Assembly (NCBI GenBank): GCA_016703325.1
Contig: JADJCH010000067.1
Span: forward strand, 1 to 64,000
DNA: 64,000 nucleotides
Reading direction: 5' to 3'
DNA from: Burkholderiales bacterium
Lineage (GTDB): Bacteria > Pseudomonadota > Gammaproteobacteria > Burkholderiales > Burkholderiaceae_C
In this document: positions 9,868 to 19,467 of the stretch, in pieces
Layout of the letters: each line of letters starts with the position of its first letter
Position numbering within the stretch: the stretch's first letter is position 1
Position numbers and translations under genes: made by a program
The notes under the pieces: generated by a model
Database searches by the model: none
The model's input: only the letters and a program-made list of their open reading frames with translations
Told to the model about the DNA's origin: nothing

Positions 9868-11050
9868 GGGAAGCTCTGCACAGATCACTTTGAGATGTGC
9901 CCGCAGCCCCGAACTTGGCGGGTTTGGTCTGCTTCGAGCAGTTTGGGCCGGACTTTCAGTTGATTTCTGGCCATTTGTGGCCCTGAATGGGCCTTGGCGG
10001 CCCATTTCGGGCGCACTCATGCCTGCATCCCCAGCAATTTGCCCCGCACCAGCCACAGATTGGCCAGCGCGTACAGCGTGCTCATCTGCGCGCCGTTCTT
10101 GGCCAGTCCGCGATACCTGACCTTGCGAAATCCGAACTGGCACTTCACCACCCGGAAGACGTGTTCGACCTTGGATCGAATGCTCGCCTTGACCCGCTCG
10201 ATCTGGTCGGTCAGCACCTGCACCGGGTCGCTCTTGTCCAGTGCGCGCCGTTTGCCCGGGCGCATCGCGACGTGCCATTCAACATCGTCGGGCGCGTCAG
10301 GGCGTTTGTCCGCACCCTGGTAGCCCGCATCCCCAAAGGCCCTGACCTCCTCACCATGCAGCAGGCTGTTGGCCTCGGTCACATCCGCTGCGTTGGCCGC
10401 CGTGAACTTCGCGGTGTGCACCAAGCCGCTGGCCGCGTCCACTCCAATGTGGCTCTTGCCGCCGAAGTACCACTGGTTACCCTTCTTGGTCTGGTGCATC
10501 TCGGGGTCGCGCTCACCGCTGCTGTTCTTGGTCGAGCTCGGCGCAGCAATCAGCGTGGCATCCACCACCGTGCCCGATCGCATCATCAGGCCCTTGCCCC
10601 GCAGGATGTCGTTGACCGTGGCCAGCATCTTGTCGGCCAGCTTGTGCTCTTCGAGCGTATGGCGAAACCTCAGAATCGTGCTCTCGTCGGGCAACGGCTC
10701 GATCCAGCTTTGCAGCCCGGCAAACTCCCGGTACAGCGGCACTTCGTGCAACGCTTCTTCCATCGCCGGGTCACTCAGCCCGAACCACTGCTGCAGGAAG
10801 TGGATGCGCAACAGCACCCCCACTTCGTAAGGCTGCCGACCTCTGCGACCACGCTGCGGGCAGTGCGGTGCAATCAGCTCCACCAGCTCCGCCCATGGCA
10901 CCACCTTGTCCATCTGGTCGAGGAACTCCCGCTTGCGCGTGCGCTTGTTCGACAGGTTCAGCCCCAGGTCCGCTTGCTTCATGCCTCACATCCTCGCCAA
11001 CACCGCCCAGCCCGCCAAGCACATCGGTGACTCATTTGTGCAGAGCTTCC
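9868..11050 (-). mobile_element. IS5-family insertion sequence
   Basis: The 1.18-kb element has ends GGGAAGCTCTGCACA (9868) and TGTGCAGAGCTTCC (to 11050), near-perfect inverted repeats. It is flanked by CTAA at 9864-9867 and 11051-11054, a four-base duplication of the YTAR type used by IS5-group elements. It contains one intact transposase gene. Its intact ends and gene contrast with the decayed IS21-like and RIT copies to the left. Confidence 0.93.
10017..10982 (-). CDS. IS5-family DDE transposase
   Basis: This 321-residue enzyme catalyses cut-and-paste movement of the surrounding IS. It has an N-terminal domain typical of the family (VPWAELVELIAPHCPQ, then LRIHFLQQWFGLSDPAMEEAL). The DDE residues are visible in GTVVDATLIAAPSSTKNS (first Asp), FGDAGYQGADKR (second Asp) and SKVEHVFRVVKCQFG (Glu). 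It runs antisense to etfB, fills most of the IS, and shows no frameshift. Confidence 0.95.
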   Translation of the reverse strand: MKQADLGLNLSNKRTRKREFLDQMDKVVPWAELVELIAPHCPQRGRRGRQPYEVGVLLRIHFLQQWFGLSDPAMEEALHEVPLYREFAGLQSWIEPLPDESTILRFRHTLEEHKLADKMLATVNDILRGKGLMMRSGTVVDATLIAAPSSTKNSSGERDPEMHQTKKGNQWYFGGKSHIGVDAASGLVHTAKFTAANAADVTEANSLLHGEEVRAFGDAGYQGADKRPDAPDDVEWHVAMRPGKRRALDKSDPVQVLTDQIERVKASIRSKVEHVFRVVKCQFGFRKVRYRGLAKNGAQMSTLYALANLWLVRGKLLGMQA

Positions 11051-11510
11051 CTAAGTTGCTCAAGGCGCTGGTCGACAAGGAGCAGCCAGGGCTGATCATC
11101 TTAGGCAAGCAGGCGATCGACGACGACGCCAATCAGACGGGCCAGATGCTGGCCGCGCTGGCCGACCTCCCGCAGGCCACCTTCGCCTCGAAGGTGGAGG
11201 TGGGTGAAGGCAAGGCCAAGGTCACCCGCGAAGTTGACGGCGGCCTTGAGATCCTGTCTGTGGGGCTGCCGGCGGTGGTCACGACCGACCTGCGCCTGAA
11301 CGAGCCGCGCTACGTGACGCTGCCCAACATCATGAAGGCGAAAAAGAAGCCGCTCGAAACGGTGAAGCCCAACGACCTCGGCGTCGACGTCACGCCGCGC
11401 TTGAAGACGCTGAAAGTCGTCGAGCCGCCCGAGCGCAGCGCCGGCATCAAGGTGCCGGACGTGGCCACGCTCGTGGCCAAGCTCAAGAACGACGCGAAGG
11501 TGATCTGACC

Positions 11511-12443
11511 ATGCCCGCACTCGTCATTGCCGAGCACGACAACGCGACGATCAAGGCCGCGACCCTGACCACCGTGACCGCGGGCCTCGCCTGCGGCGGT
11601 GACGTCCACGTGCTGGTGGCTGGCGAGAACGCCAGCGCCGCCGTGCAATCTGCCGCGCAAGTCGCGGGCCTGTCCAAGGTGCTGCACGCGGACGGCGCCG
11701 GCCTGGGCCACGGCCTGGCCGAGAACGTCGCCGAACAGATCCTCGCGATCGCGAAGAACTACAGCCACATCCTTTTCCCGGCCACGGCCGGCGGCAAGAA
11801 CGTGGCCCCGCGCGTGGCCGCGCTGCTGGACGTGGCGCAGATCAGCGACGCCACCAAGGTAGTGAGCGCCGACACCTTCGAGCGCCCGATCTACGCCGGC
11901 AACGCCATCGCCACGGTGCAGAGCACGGACGCGATCAAGGTCATCACGGTGCGCACAACCGGCTTCGATGCCGCGGCGGCCAGCGGTGGCAGCGCCGCGG
12001 TCGAGAGCCTGGCCGCGGTCGGCGCCAGCGCTGCCGCCACTTACGTCGGCAGTGAGATTGCAAGGAGCGATCGCCCGGAGCTGACGGCCGCCAAGATCAT
12101 CGTCAGCGGGGGTCGCGCGCTCGGCAGCAGCGAGAAGTTCAACGAGGTGCTCACGCCGCTGGCGGACAGACTGGGCGCCGCACTCGGTGCCAGCCGGGCC
12201 GCGGTGGACGCGGGCTACGCGCCCAACGACTGGCAGGTCGGGCAGACCGGCAAGATCGTCGCACCGCAGTTGTATGTGGCCTGCGGCATCAGCGGAGCGA
12301 TTCAGCACCTGGCCGGCATGAAAGACTCCAAAGTGATTGTCGCGATCAACAAGGATCCGGAAGCGCCGATCTTCAGCGTGGCCGACTTCGGCCTCGAAGC
12401 GGATCTGTTTACCGCAGTCCCCGATCTCACCGCGAACCTGTGA
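11511..12443 (+). CDS. etfA: Electron transfer flavoprotein alpha subunit
   Basis: EtfA binds FAD and, with EtfB, passes electrons from flavin dehydrogenases to ETF-ubiquinone oxidoreductase in the cytoplasm. The 310-residue protein starts MPALVIAEHDNATIKAATL. The C-terminal FAD domain is clear: SGGRALGSSEKF, GYAPNDWQVGQTGKIVAP and YVACGISGAIQHLAGM. The length is normal. It lies directly behind etfB and would be co-transcribed. With etfB split by the IS, this copy of the complex is probably inactive, and EtfA expression may depend on read-through from the IS. Confidence 0.95.
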   Translation: MPALVIAEHDNATIKAATLTTVTAGLACGGDVHVLVAGENASAAVQSAAQVAGLSKVLHADGAGLGHGLAENVAEQILAIAKNYSHILFPATAGGKNVAPRVAALLDVAQISDATKVVSADTFERPIYAGNAIATVQSTDAIKVITVRTTGFDAAAASGGSAAVESLAAVGASAAATYVGSEIARSDRPELTAAKIIVSGGRALGSSEKFNEVLTPLADRLGAALGASRAAVDAGYAPNDWQVGQTGKIVAPQLYVACGISGAIQHLAGMKDSKVIVAINKDPEAPIFSVADFGLEADLFTAVPDLTANL

Positions 12444-12558
12444 AGTGACAGCCCGCCGGCAGCTTCTGCGCTCGCGGGGGAATGGTGAAAGGCATTCGAT
12501 CAGGGCGACGCGCAGACAGCAGATTGGCTGCAAAGATCTGTCACCCGAAAGCCGGCAG

Positions 12559-12895
12559 TTACCCCGTCGCCTGAAGCGCTGGCGGCGGCCTCGGCGGCCC
12601 GATGACGGGCGCAATGCGGTCGCTGATGTAGCGCAGCAGGCAGCCCCAGGGATCCAGGTCCCTGAACTGCTCCGCAGCAGCCTTGACGTGCTGCAAGGCC
12701 GCGCCGATGTTGGCGATCAGCCGCTTGAGGATGTCGGCCCGCCCGTGCAGCGGCGTCAGGTACAGCGTGGTCTGGTTGGCGTGGCTGGCCGCCTTGCCCA
12801 CCGCGGCCAACAACAGCGGGCGGCTGGTGATCGAAGTCGGATACCCGCTCGAACAGCGGGACGCAGGCCTCCACCACGCGCGGTGTGACAGTCAT
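12559..12895 (-). pseudogene. Unknown gene remnant
   Basis: ATG at 12895 begins MTVTPRVVEACVPLFERVSD. A frame change near 12810-12840 leads into LAAVGKAASHANQTTLYLTP and the tail to 12559. The codon pattern is coding-like in both parts. I recognise no family. It lies in a zone of small fragments downstream of etfA. Confidence 0.35.
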
Positions 12896-13153
12896 CGTTG
12901 ACAGACATACCGAGATCAGGCAGCGGAACGGTGTACTCGAAAGGCCATGCGTCATCCAGGGATCGTCGGTCTGGTCAAAGGTCGGATAGCGTGCGCTGAG
13001 AGGCTCGTACAGCAGATTCAGACGGTGCTTCGTAGTGTGCTGCGCTCTCTGCGTGCCCACCGGCGATGATGGACGCTTCGCTCCGCCGATGGGACTCCCT
13101 ACCGCATCACGCCCAACGGCGAACCGTAGCAGAACCGTCATGTCTGCAGGACG

Positions 13154-13369
13154 CTGCTGGAGATCTTCCGCAAGCTGTTCAGGCCGTCCGGCATCAAGGG
13201 GCTGAACACCCAATCGGCGCGGTTGACGCTGATGTCGAGGATGTACGACCGCGGGGCCGATGAGGACCAGGAGGGGTTGGTGCTGGGCATAGCGGATCGC
13301 AGCGCGGTGCGCGAGCAGTTGCCCAGGCCGCGGCCGAGTCTGGTGGAGGCGGTGGAGGAGCCGATTTGA
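13154..13369 (+). pseudogene. 3' fragment of an unknown gene
   Basis: A coding-like stretch reads EIFRKLFRPSGIKGLNTQSA and ends in LVEAVEEPI with a stop at 13367-13369. It has no start and no upstream part. The family is unknown. It is probably a leftover of a deleted gene. Confidence 0.3.
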
Positions 13370-13526
13370 GGAACATTGCTGCCACAAGCGGTTCGGGGGC
13401 CGACGTAGGGGCCGGTCCAACGCAGAGTGTGGACCATCCCCCGTGTGCACAGGGTTCGTTCGATGCAGTCTGCATTGGGCGTGTGCGTACCATCGACGAA
13501 TCGGATTGAATGTTCAACTGTCACGC

Positions 13527-13958
13527 ATGAGTCGATACCAACGATTTCATCTCAAGGTCGGGGCGGACGCGGAGGTCGACCTGCGACACGCCCACCAACA
13601 CTGCCTGGGGCTGCTTCGCGCCACCGGGGCAAACATGCTGGGTCTGGCTCTGCAGGACAAGTCTCGCCTGGATCGGCGAATTGCCAGCGTCTTCGGGGAA
13701 GACGTGGTGCGCAACCTGGATCGCGACAACCGCCATGAGCTTCGAAGCTTGACGATCCAGTTGCTCACCGAGCGGATCCGCGTGCGCCGTCTGGCAGGGC
13801 CAATCCTGGTTGCCTTTGTGCAGCCGGACCGGGTGGCGCACCTGGCTGACTGTGTCGGGGTGACGGGACTGGTGTACCTGCCGGCCAACCAGCAGCACTG
13901 CAGGGACTACGAGAGGATGGAACCTGAGTCCTGTCCCTTGGAACTGCGGTTCGTGTAG
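13527..13958 (+). CDS. Hypothetical protein (143 aa)
   Basis: ATG at 13527 starts MSRYQRFHLKVGADAEVDLR, and the gene ends at 13956-13958. The protein looks soluble and basic, with features such as LRSLTIQLLTERIRVRRLAG, and no signal peptide or membrane segment. I recognise no domain. It sits between gene fragments and the RadC-bearing region, consistent with integrative-element cargo. Its codon use is coding-like. Confidence 0.5.
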   Translation: MSRYQRFHLKVGADAEVDLRHAHQHCLGLLRATGANMLGLALQDKSRLDRRIASVFGEDVVRNLDRDNRHELRSLTIQLLTERIRVRRLAGPILVAFVQPDRVAHLADCVGVTGLVYLPANQQHCRDYERMEPESCPLELRFV

Positions 13959-14070
13959 CAGGGTTCTTCGACTTCGATGGTGGTGAGCTGTGGCAACTTG
14001 AGGTGAGCGCTGTCGCCGTTGGGCGGAATGGCTGGCCCCAAGAAGCAGGTGTGCTTTTGGGCTTCAGCCT

Positions 14071-14316
14071 TCAGTTGCTCCCAATCGCTTCCCGTATTTC
14101 CATCTTCGAGAGCATGCTCACCAGACCTGCGGCAAGCTGCGCGTCGTCATCTGGCTCCAGGCGCAGTCTGGCCACCATCACCCTCAGGCGTGAGCTGACT
14201 CGCTGCCGGGCCCGCTCGGCATCGTCAGGTGGCAGCAGAAGGCTCATTTCTTCAATGGCAGCACCCTGCATCGCCAGCAGAAGAACCTGAACTTCATGGG
14301 AGCGTGTCATGACCAT
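14071..14316 (-). CDS. Hypothetical small protein (81 aa)
   Basis: The start MVMTRSHEVQVLLLAMQGAA at 14316 is chosen because upstream codons look non-coding. It is predicted helical, with a PPDDAERARQRVSSRLRVMV stretch. The family is unknown. It lies on the same strand as the RadC-like gene. Confidence 0.35.
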   Translation of the reverse strand: MVMTRSHEVQVLLLAMQGAAIEEMSLLLPPDDAERARQRVSSRLRVMVARLRLEPDDDAQLAAGLVSMLSKMEIREAIGSN

Positions 14317-14804
14317 ATCGTGCAGGCTCTGCGCAGGCGACACCAGCCCCCCTTTGGGGGCATGTGGGAAGGCGACTCGTTTGCCGTGAAGACTGCATGG
14401 CTTGAGATGGATCCGAGATCGAATTGCCCTTGAACGCAGTTCCCTCATGCTGACCGTGCTTCGCAAGCGCCTGGACTTCGTCAGCCAGCGCCGCGGCTAC
14501 GTACTCGGCATGCAGGACATCCCGGCCGATGCGAACGCTGGTCAGGAACCGCATGTATTCGCTGGCGAGGATGCGGGTTTGCCCCTGGGCTGATCAAAGC
14601 TGAAGGGATTTGGAAGGGGGTCGTTGCAGGGGTCGCCCTATAGGGCGGCCCTTGCCGTCGGCCGTGCGGCTGAGTTTGCGGATGATCGGCGGGCTCAGAT
14701 CGGCGGGCTCAAGGTGGTGCCTCGGGAATCCAAGCCGGGTGACAGCGGCGCGGCGCTCAGGTGGGTTCGGCACGAGATCGCTTCGGCTTGGCGAGCCCTA
14801 CGTC
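14317..14804. other. No convincing gene
   Basis: Overlapping short ORFs exist (for example 14294-14554 minus, reading RFLTSVRIGRDVLHAEYVAA), but none has a clear start and ribosome site. It may hold a remnant of an integrative-element gene. Confidence 0.35.
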
Positions 14805-15416
14805 TCAAACCATCCCCCGCTCCGCAAACGAAACAATGGCGTCGCACCCCACCACGAAGTGATCCAGCAACCGCACATCCACCAGCGCCAGCGCGGTCTT
14901 GAGCGACTGCGTCAGGTACTCGTCGGCCCGGCTGGGCTCGGGCTGACCGCTGGGGTGGTTGTGCGCCACGATCAGCGCGGCAGCGTTGTGTCTCAGTGCC
15001 TCCTTGACCACCTCGCGGGGGTAGACCGATGTCTGCGTCAAGGTGCCCCTGAACAGCTCCTGGGCCACCAGTAGGCGATGGTGGGTGTCCAGGAACAGCC
15101 CGAGAAACACCTCGTGTTCCAGCCCTGCGCAGCGATGCCGCAGCCATTCACGAAGGGTGCTCGGTGAATCCAGCACCGGCCCGCAGTGCATCTGTGCTGC
15201 CAGGTCCCGCAGCAGCAGTTCCCGGGCGATGCTCAACCGTTGCCTGACCAGTTGATCACGGTTGGCTCGCGTCCCTCTCCATCGCGGGGGCAGGCCGTCC
15301 CGGGCGACCGGCGCGGTGCCGATTTCCTCATCGAATCCGGTCGTAGCGGTCGGCGACAACAATGCCGCCACCAGGGCGTCGCGGCTGATCTGTTCGAAGT
15401 TCATGCTGTGCTCCAA
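14805..15416 (-). CDS. radC: RadC-like JAB-domain protein
   Basis: This is a RadC/JAB family protein of about 200 residues, common on integrative and conjugative elements; its biochemical role is unsettled. The metal-binding signature is visible as IVAHNHPSGQPEPSRAD (HxH...SxxD). FLGLFLDTHHRLLVAQELFR and the SVYPREVVKEALRHNAAALI segment are also typical. ATG at 15416 or the in-frame ATG at 15404 (MNFEQISRDAL) could start it. Together with ParM at 40202 it marks old integrative-element DNA. Confidence 0.9.
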   Translation of the reverse strand: MEHSMNFEQISRDALVAALLSPTATTGFDEEIGTAPVARDGLPPRWRGTRANRDQLVRQRLSIARELLLRDLAAQMHCGPVLDSPSTLREWLRHRCAGLEHEVFLGLFLDTHHRLLVAQELFRGTLTQTSVYPREVVKEALRHNAAALIVAHNHPSGQPEPSRADEYLTQSLKTALALVDVRLLDHFVVGCDAIVSFAERGMV

Positions 15417-15630
15417 AGGTTCATGCCTGCGAACCTCTGAGCACCAGCCCCAGGGGCCAGGCCCCGAGGCTGCAAGGTGGGTTGAAAGAAAGGACAGGTC
15501 GGACCTGTCGGGTGAGACTCCAGTCCGACTGGCCTGTCATCCCAAGTCAACTGGAAATATTCCGTCTGCGCTGGCCGATGAACTGGCCCGGGCGAGCCTG
15601 CGTAGCACCATCATCGGAGGACCTTCACCC

Positions 15631-15873
15631 TTGACGAGCCAGAACATGCTGCGCCTGGGATCCTCCATCCGACTCACGCGCCCGGAGATCGCGCGCTTCA
15701 CGGAGATCACCGGCTTCGAGCCGGAGGACGTGCGCACCACTGGCGACCTGAAGGCCTACGTCTCGCGTTGCAAGGCCTACTACTGGGGCACGTCGCGCGA
15801 CACCCAGTTCCTGCACTGGCTGATCGACCGAGAGTGGTCCAACTGCGTTTCACAGCGCCCCCTGTCCTCCTGA
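15631..15873 (+). CDS. Hypothetical protein (80 aa)
   Basis: TTG at 15631 is preceded by GGAGG at 15616-15620, ten bases upstream, which decides the start over the in-frame ATG at 15646. The protein contains LTRPEIARFTEITGFEPEDV and SRCKAYYWGTSRDTQFLHW. It is soluble with no family I can name. It is divergent from the RadC-like gene. Confidence 0.5.
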   Translation: MTSQNMLRLGSSIRLTRPEIARFTEITGFEPEDVRTTGDLKAYVSRCKAYYWGTSRDTQFLHWLIDREWSNCVSQRPLSS

Positions 15874-15963
15874 AGTTCTGGCTGGAAAGGGTTCCAGCCG
15901 ACCGCTGGCGCTGCGGGTTGCGCAGACGCCAGGCGATCGCCGGAAACCTCGGGAGGCAGCCGA

Positions 15964-16467
15964 TCAGGCCGCCTCGCGATCACCAGGGGCCGCAGCCCCT
16001 GGATGCCTGTCCGAGCGGGACGGGGCTGTCCGGCCACCATCCTGCTCGAAACTCGCTCGTGCTGCCGCGTAACCCGGCTGACGGGCCAGGCGGCGCGCCT
16101 GCGGGCTGGCTGGCTCTACCTTGGGGGGCGGCAGACTGGCCAGCAGCAGATCCCGGCCGCTGGCCAGGAACTGCCCCAGCGCCAGAACCGGTCCCAGAAG
16201 CACCATGCGCAGCGAACTGCGCAGCCAGAGCCCCACACGCTTGTGGCGGGCCTGGCGCTCCTTGTGCCGGCGCTGGGCCGCCTTGCAGCGCAGGTACAGA
16301 CCCAGATGCTGGCGCTTCATCAACATGTCGGCCTCCAGCTGGGCCATGACATCCGCCGCCATGGCGGGGTCACGGCCCACGCGCTGATAGAAGCCGACCC
16401 AGACGCGCTCTTCCTCCTTGCGCAGGGCAGAGCGCGGGGGGCGTGGGGGAACACTCTCAAGGGGCAT
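15964..16467 (-). CDS. Hypothetical protein (167 aa)
   Basis: ATG at 16467 follows a CAGGAG ribosome site. The protein is strongly basic. An N-terminal helical part contains VGFYQRVGRDPAMAADVMAQ, a charged stretch follows (RRHKERQARHKR), and a moderately hydrophobic segment comes next (SLRMVLLGPVLALGQFLA). The tail is low-complexity. I recognise no family; context suggests integrative-element cargo. Confidence 0.5.
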   Translation of the reverse strand: MPLESVPPRPPRSALRKEEERVWVGFYQRVGRDPAMAADVMAQLEADMLMKRQHLGLYLRCKAAQRRHKERQARHKRVGLWLRSSLRMVLLGPVLALGQFLASGRDLLLASLPPPKVEPASPQARRLARQPGYAAARASFEQDGGRTAPSRSDRHPGAAAPGDREAA

Positions 16468-16653
16468 GCAACGCTCCTGTAGGGGAGGGCGCCTCTGCAC
16501 CATGGCAGACCGCTTCTCCCGTGGCTGGGGCCGTCGTCGATTCGACGGAACGCAGGTGAACCCCACCCGCAGGCGAGGTCCACACCATCGACCGAGGCGT
16601 TGCCGCCCAGGCCGAAGTACCGCACCCGACCCTGCCGGATCGGGGCGGGACCA

Positions 16654-16911
16654 TCAGGTGCCGAACGCCTGGGGCGCCGGCACCACCGCGATCGCCCGTT
16701 CGCGCCAGGGCGGGCGGACGAAGGGGTGCAATCGCCAGAGCCGTCGACCACTGGGCCAGCTGCGAGGCCACATACGAGCCGGCGAAACCGACGGGCGAGC
16801 CGTCAGCAGCGCGGCCAGGGGACGCTCGGTCCGCTGGACGGGTAACGGCAGCCCGCTGCCGCCCAGCAGAACGCACAGCGCCATCGGCGCAGGCACGGGA
16901 TGAAGGGACAT
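16654..16911 (-). CDS. Hypothetical protein (85 aa)
   Basis: ATG at 16911 has GAGGAG seven bases upstream. The protein starts MSLHPVPAPMALCVLLGGSG, a possible hydrophobic N-terminus, and ends RERAIAVVPAPQAFGT. It lies upstream of the 15964-16467 gene on the same strand. The family is unknown. Confidence 0.4.
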   Translation of the reverse strand: MSLHPVPAPMALCVLLGGSGLPLPVQRTERPLAALLTARPSVSPARMWPRSWPSGRRLWRLHPFVRPPWRERAIAVVPAPQAFGT

Positions 16912-17324
16912 GGTGTTCTCCTCGGAGGAGCGGGAACACCAGGGCTCCGCAGGGAACTCGAGGTTCCCCGCCAGGGAAGAAGAGGGCAGGCAGCGCCAGC
17001 CCTCAGGGACCGGGCACCGCAGCGACACCGGTGCCTCGAAGGCTGCGCACCCAGCGCAACCCCATCAAGGCAGGTGACGACTGCGACGCCAGCGGAGCTG
17101 GACTCCAGGCCGGTGAGACCGACCCAAAGGCTTGGCAGGCACGATGCCCGCAGAAAGCCTCTCCAGTATGCGCAGCGCGTCTGCGGGGGCAATGTCGCAC
17201 GGCGCTTGAAGACGGATTGCCACCCTCAAGCCCCGGACAAGTCGCCGGCCTGAACGAGACCAGCGCTTCAACCCCTGCGCGGGAGGATCGCCCCCAGGTA
17301 TGCCATATGCGTAGCTGCACATAT
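16912..17324. other. No gene recognised; contains a dispersed repeat
   Basis: No ORF here has a credible start. Positions 17068-17090 (AGGCAGGTGACGACTGCGAC plus GCC) recur with one mismatch at 39631-39653 in the other integrative-element remnant. Confidence 0.4.
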
Positions 17325-17362
17325 GGCCTATTTAGGCCAGTCCGCCGGTGAGAGCAGCAAGG
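17325..17362 (+). repeat. RIT left terminal inverted repeat
   Basis: Shares CTATTTAGGCCAGTCCGCCG-type sequence with the inverted right end; the first 22 bases differ by only one position. Confidence 0.9.
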
Positions 17363-17463
17363 CCGCCAGCCCCGCCTCCCCAGGAGCCCGGTGATTCTTG
17401 CGCAGCACACGCCCCCCGCGGCCCTGGCCTTTCTGGGTCTGCGAGGTTTGGGCTGGCGCCGCG

Positions 17464-18475
17464 CTACAGCGAGCGCAGCCAGTCAAGCAGCGACTTGCTC
17501 TGCTGCCACGACGGCAGTGCCGCCGATGGCGACTCGCCGGCCACCTTCTCCAGCGCGCGCCGCTTCATCTCCAGGTTCGCCCGGGCGTAGATCTGCGTCG
17601 TCTTCACGTCCACGTGCCCCAGGAAGTCGCGGATCATCTCCAGCGACACGCCGCTCTGCAGAAGGTGCATGCCCTTGGTGTGCCGCATGCTGTGGGGGCT
17701 GATCTTCTGCGTGAAGCCGGGCACCGCCGACCGGGCTGCCTGCACGTGGCAGTGCAGCAAGTAGCGCAGGCCCGACCGCGACAAGCGCCCGCCCTGGCGG
17801 TTCTGGAACAGCGGCAGGTGGCCTCGCTCAGGCCGGTCGAGGTCGTTCTCCCGCAGGTGGTCACGCAGCAGCCGGGCCGTGGCATCCATCAGGGGCACCA
17901 CACGCACCTTGCGCCCCTTGCCCAGCAGCCTGACCTGGGCTGGTGTCGTCAGGCGCACATCGTGGGCGTTCAGATCGATCAACTCCTGCGCTCGGGCGCC
18001 GGTGTCGTACAGCACGCTGAGCATCACTGCATCGCGCCGCCCGGCCGGCGTGGTTGGATCGGGATGCGCCAGCACCTGCGTCAGCTCGTCCTTGGACATG
18101 TAGGCCACCGGAACCTGAACATGGCGCCGCAGCGGCATCGCCATGATCTTCTGGCACTGCAACATCCGCTCCGGCACCTCCGACTGGACGTAGCGGAAGA
18201 ACGCATGCAGCACGGCCAGCCGCTGGTTCAAGGTGCGGATCGAGCACTGCCGCTCCTGCGCCAGGTGATCGAGGAAGGCGTTCGACGAACGCCACGTCGA
18301 TGTCGGCCAGGGACAGGCGCTCGACGGCAATGCCGCGTCCGTCGCGCCCGAAGCGCAGCAGCAGAGTGAACACATCGCGGTAGGCCTTGATCGTGTTCGG
18401 GCTCAGGTTGCGCTGGCCGGCGAGGTAGCGCGTGAGGTAGTTCGTCACGTGCAGGGAGAGGTCGGTCGGCTTCAT
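17464..18475 (-). pseudogene. RitC tyrosine recombinase with single-base frameshift
   Basis: Third recombinase of the trio. ATG at 18475 overlaps the ritB stop (ATGA) and starts MKPTDLSLHVTNYLTRYLAG, a SAM-like N-terminal domain. Near 18277 one extra base shifts the frame (VAFVERL, then FLDHLAQERQ in the next frame). The catalytic part is then intact to 17464: YDTGARAQELIDL, GKGRKVRVVPL, SPHSMRHTKGMHLLQSG and FLGHVDVKTTQIYARANLEM, carrying Arg, Lys, HxxR, His and Tyr. One C removed would restore it. This could be a sequencing error or a recent mutation. Confidence 0.85.
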
Positions 18476-19467
18476 GACGGCCTCCAGGGCCTGCGCGGAA
18501 TGACGTCGCTGAAGGCGGCGTCCGATCGCGAGACGATCTCCGGGTGCAGCTCGGCGGTCATCTGCAGGTAGTCCTGGGTGCCGTCGATCGAGGCGTGCCC
18601 GAGGTAGGTCGCCAGCACCGGCATCCTGGCCTGCAGATCGGCGCCCTCGCGGTACCAGCGCAGCAGGGTATGCACCGCAAAGGTGTGGCGCAGGTCGTGA
18701 AGTCGAGGCCCTTCGCCGCGGCCGCCGTGGCCGATGCCGCATCGGTGCAGCAGGTCCCGGTAGTTGCGGTACACGCCGCTGCCGTCCAGCCGCCCGCCGC
18801 GAGGTGACGGGAAGAAGTACTCGTCGTCCGAGCGAGGCCCCAGCGCGGCCGCGTACTTCTGCAGACGAACGACCAGGGGCCGGGCCGGCGGCACCAGGCG
18901 GTCCTTGCGGAACTTGGTGTCGTTGATGCGCAGCACCCCCTGGACCAGGTCGACGTCGCGCATGCGCAGGCGCAGAGCCTCTTCGAGACGCAGGCCGCAT
19001 CCGTACAGCACGCGCAGCAGCTCCGGCAGGACGATGTGGCGCAGGTGGGTTGACGCCATCGGCTCGATCCGGTCAGCGGCTTCGAGCAAACGGCGCACTT
19101 CCTCGTGCGTCAACACCCGCGCCAGAAACGTCTTCGACTCCTTGGCACCGACCGCGTGATCTGGCACATCGGCAGGAAGGTCCAGTCGGCGCATGAACAA
19201 GGCGAAGTTGCGAACCAGGTTGACCCGTGCGCGCTGGGTCTTGCCGGTCTCGTGCGGCTGCTTGGCCAGCCAGGATGCGGTCGCGGCCTTGGGCAACTCG
19301 ACTTGCTGCAAGCCTTGGCTGCACAGGTGGGCGTCGAGTCGGCGCAGGCTGGATGCGGCGGGGTTGAAGCGATAGCCACAGGCTCGCTTCTCCTGCACGA
19401 ATTGCGCCATCAGCGGGGCCAAGGGGCTGCTGCCGGCGAATGTCACGGGCTTACGAGGCGAGGCCAT
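18472..19467 (-). CDS. RitB tyrosine recombinase
   Basis: Second recombinase of the trio, 331 residues from ATG 19467, overlapping the 3' end of ritA. The catalytic set is visible: LYGCGLRLEEALRLRMRDVD (first Arg), DTKFRKDRLVPPARP (beta-hairpin Lys), PRLHDLRHTFAVHTLLRWYR (HxxR) and LATYLGHASIDGTQDYLQMT (His and Tyr). The N-terminal core-binding domain includes FVQEKRACGYRFNPAASSLR. RIT recombinases are thought to act together in movement of the element. Confidence 0.92.
   Translation of the reverse strand: MASPRKPVTFAGSSPLAPLMAQFVQEKRACGYRFNPAASSLRRLDAHLCSQGLQQVELPKAATASWLAKQPHETGKTQRARVNLVRNFALFMRRLDLPADVPDHAVGAKESKTFLARVLTHEEVRRLLEAADRIEPMASTHLRHIVLPELLRVLYGCGLRLEEALRLRMRDVDLVQGVLRINDTKFRKDRLVPPARPLVVRLQKYAAALGPRSDDEYFFPSPRGGRLDGSGVYRNYRDLLHRCGIGHGGRGEGPRLHDLRHTFAVHTLLRWYREGADLQARMPVLATYLGHASIDGTQDYLQMTAELHPEIVSRSDAAFSDVIPRRPWRPS

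Larger units (their letters stand above)
9560..11508 (+). pseudogene. etfB: Electron transfer flavoprotein beta subunit, interrupted by IS5-family element
   Basis: EtfB pairs with EtfA to carry electrons from acyl-CoA and other dehydrogenases to the quinone pool. GTG at 9560 follows a GGGAG ribosome site and begins MKILVAVKRVVDYNVKVRVK. The reading frame runs to ELQPLAVAK at 9869, is interrupted by the IS (9868-11050), and resumes in the same frame at 11054 as LLKALVDKEQPGLIILGKQA. It ends at 11508, three bases before etfA. Removing the IS and one CTAA copy restores a normal-length EtfB. Nothing else is broken, so the insertion looks recent. Confidence 0.95.

Noticed and set aside
15964..16050. 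Inverted repeat CCAGGGGCC/GGCCCCTGG-like segments as an attachment site
   Set aside because: They fall in the GC-rich low-complexity 3' end of a hypothetical gene, with no matching partner elsewhere in the window.
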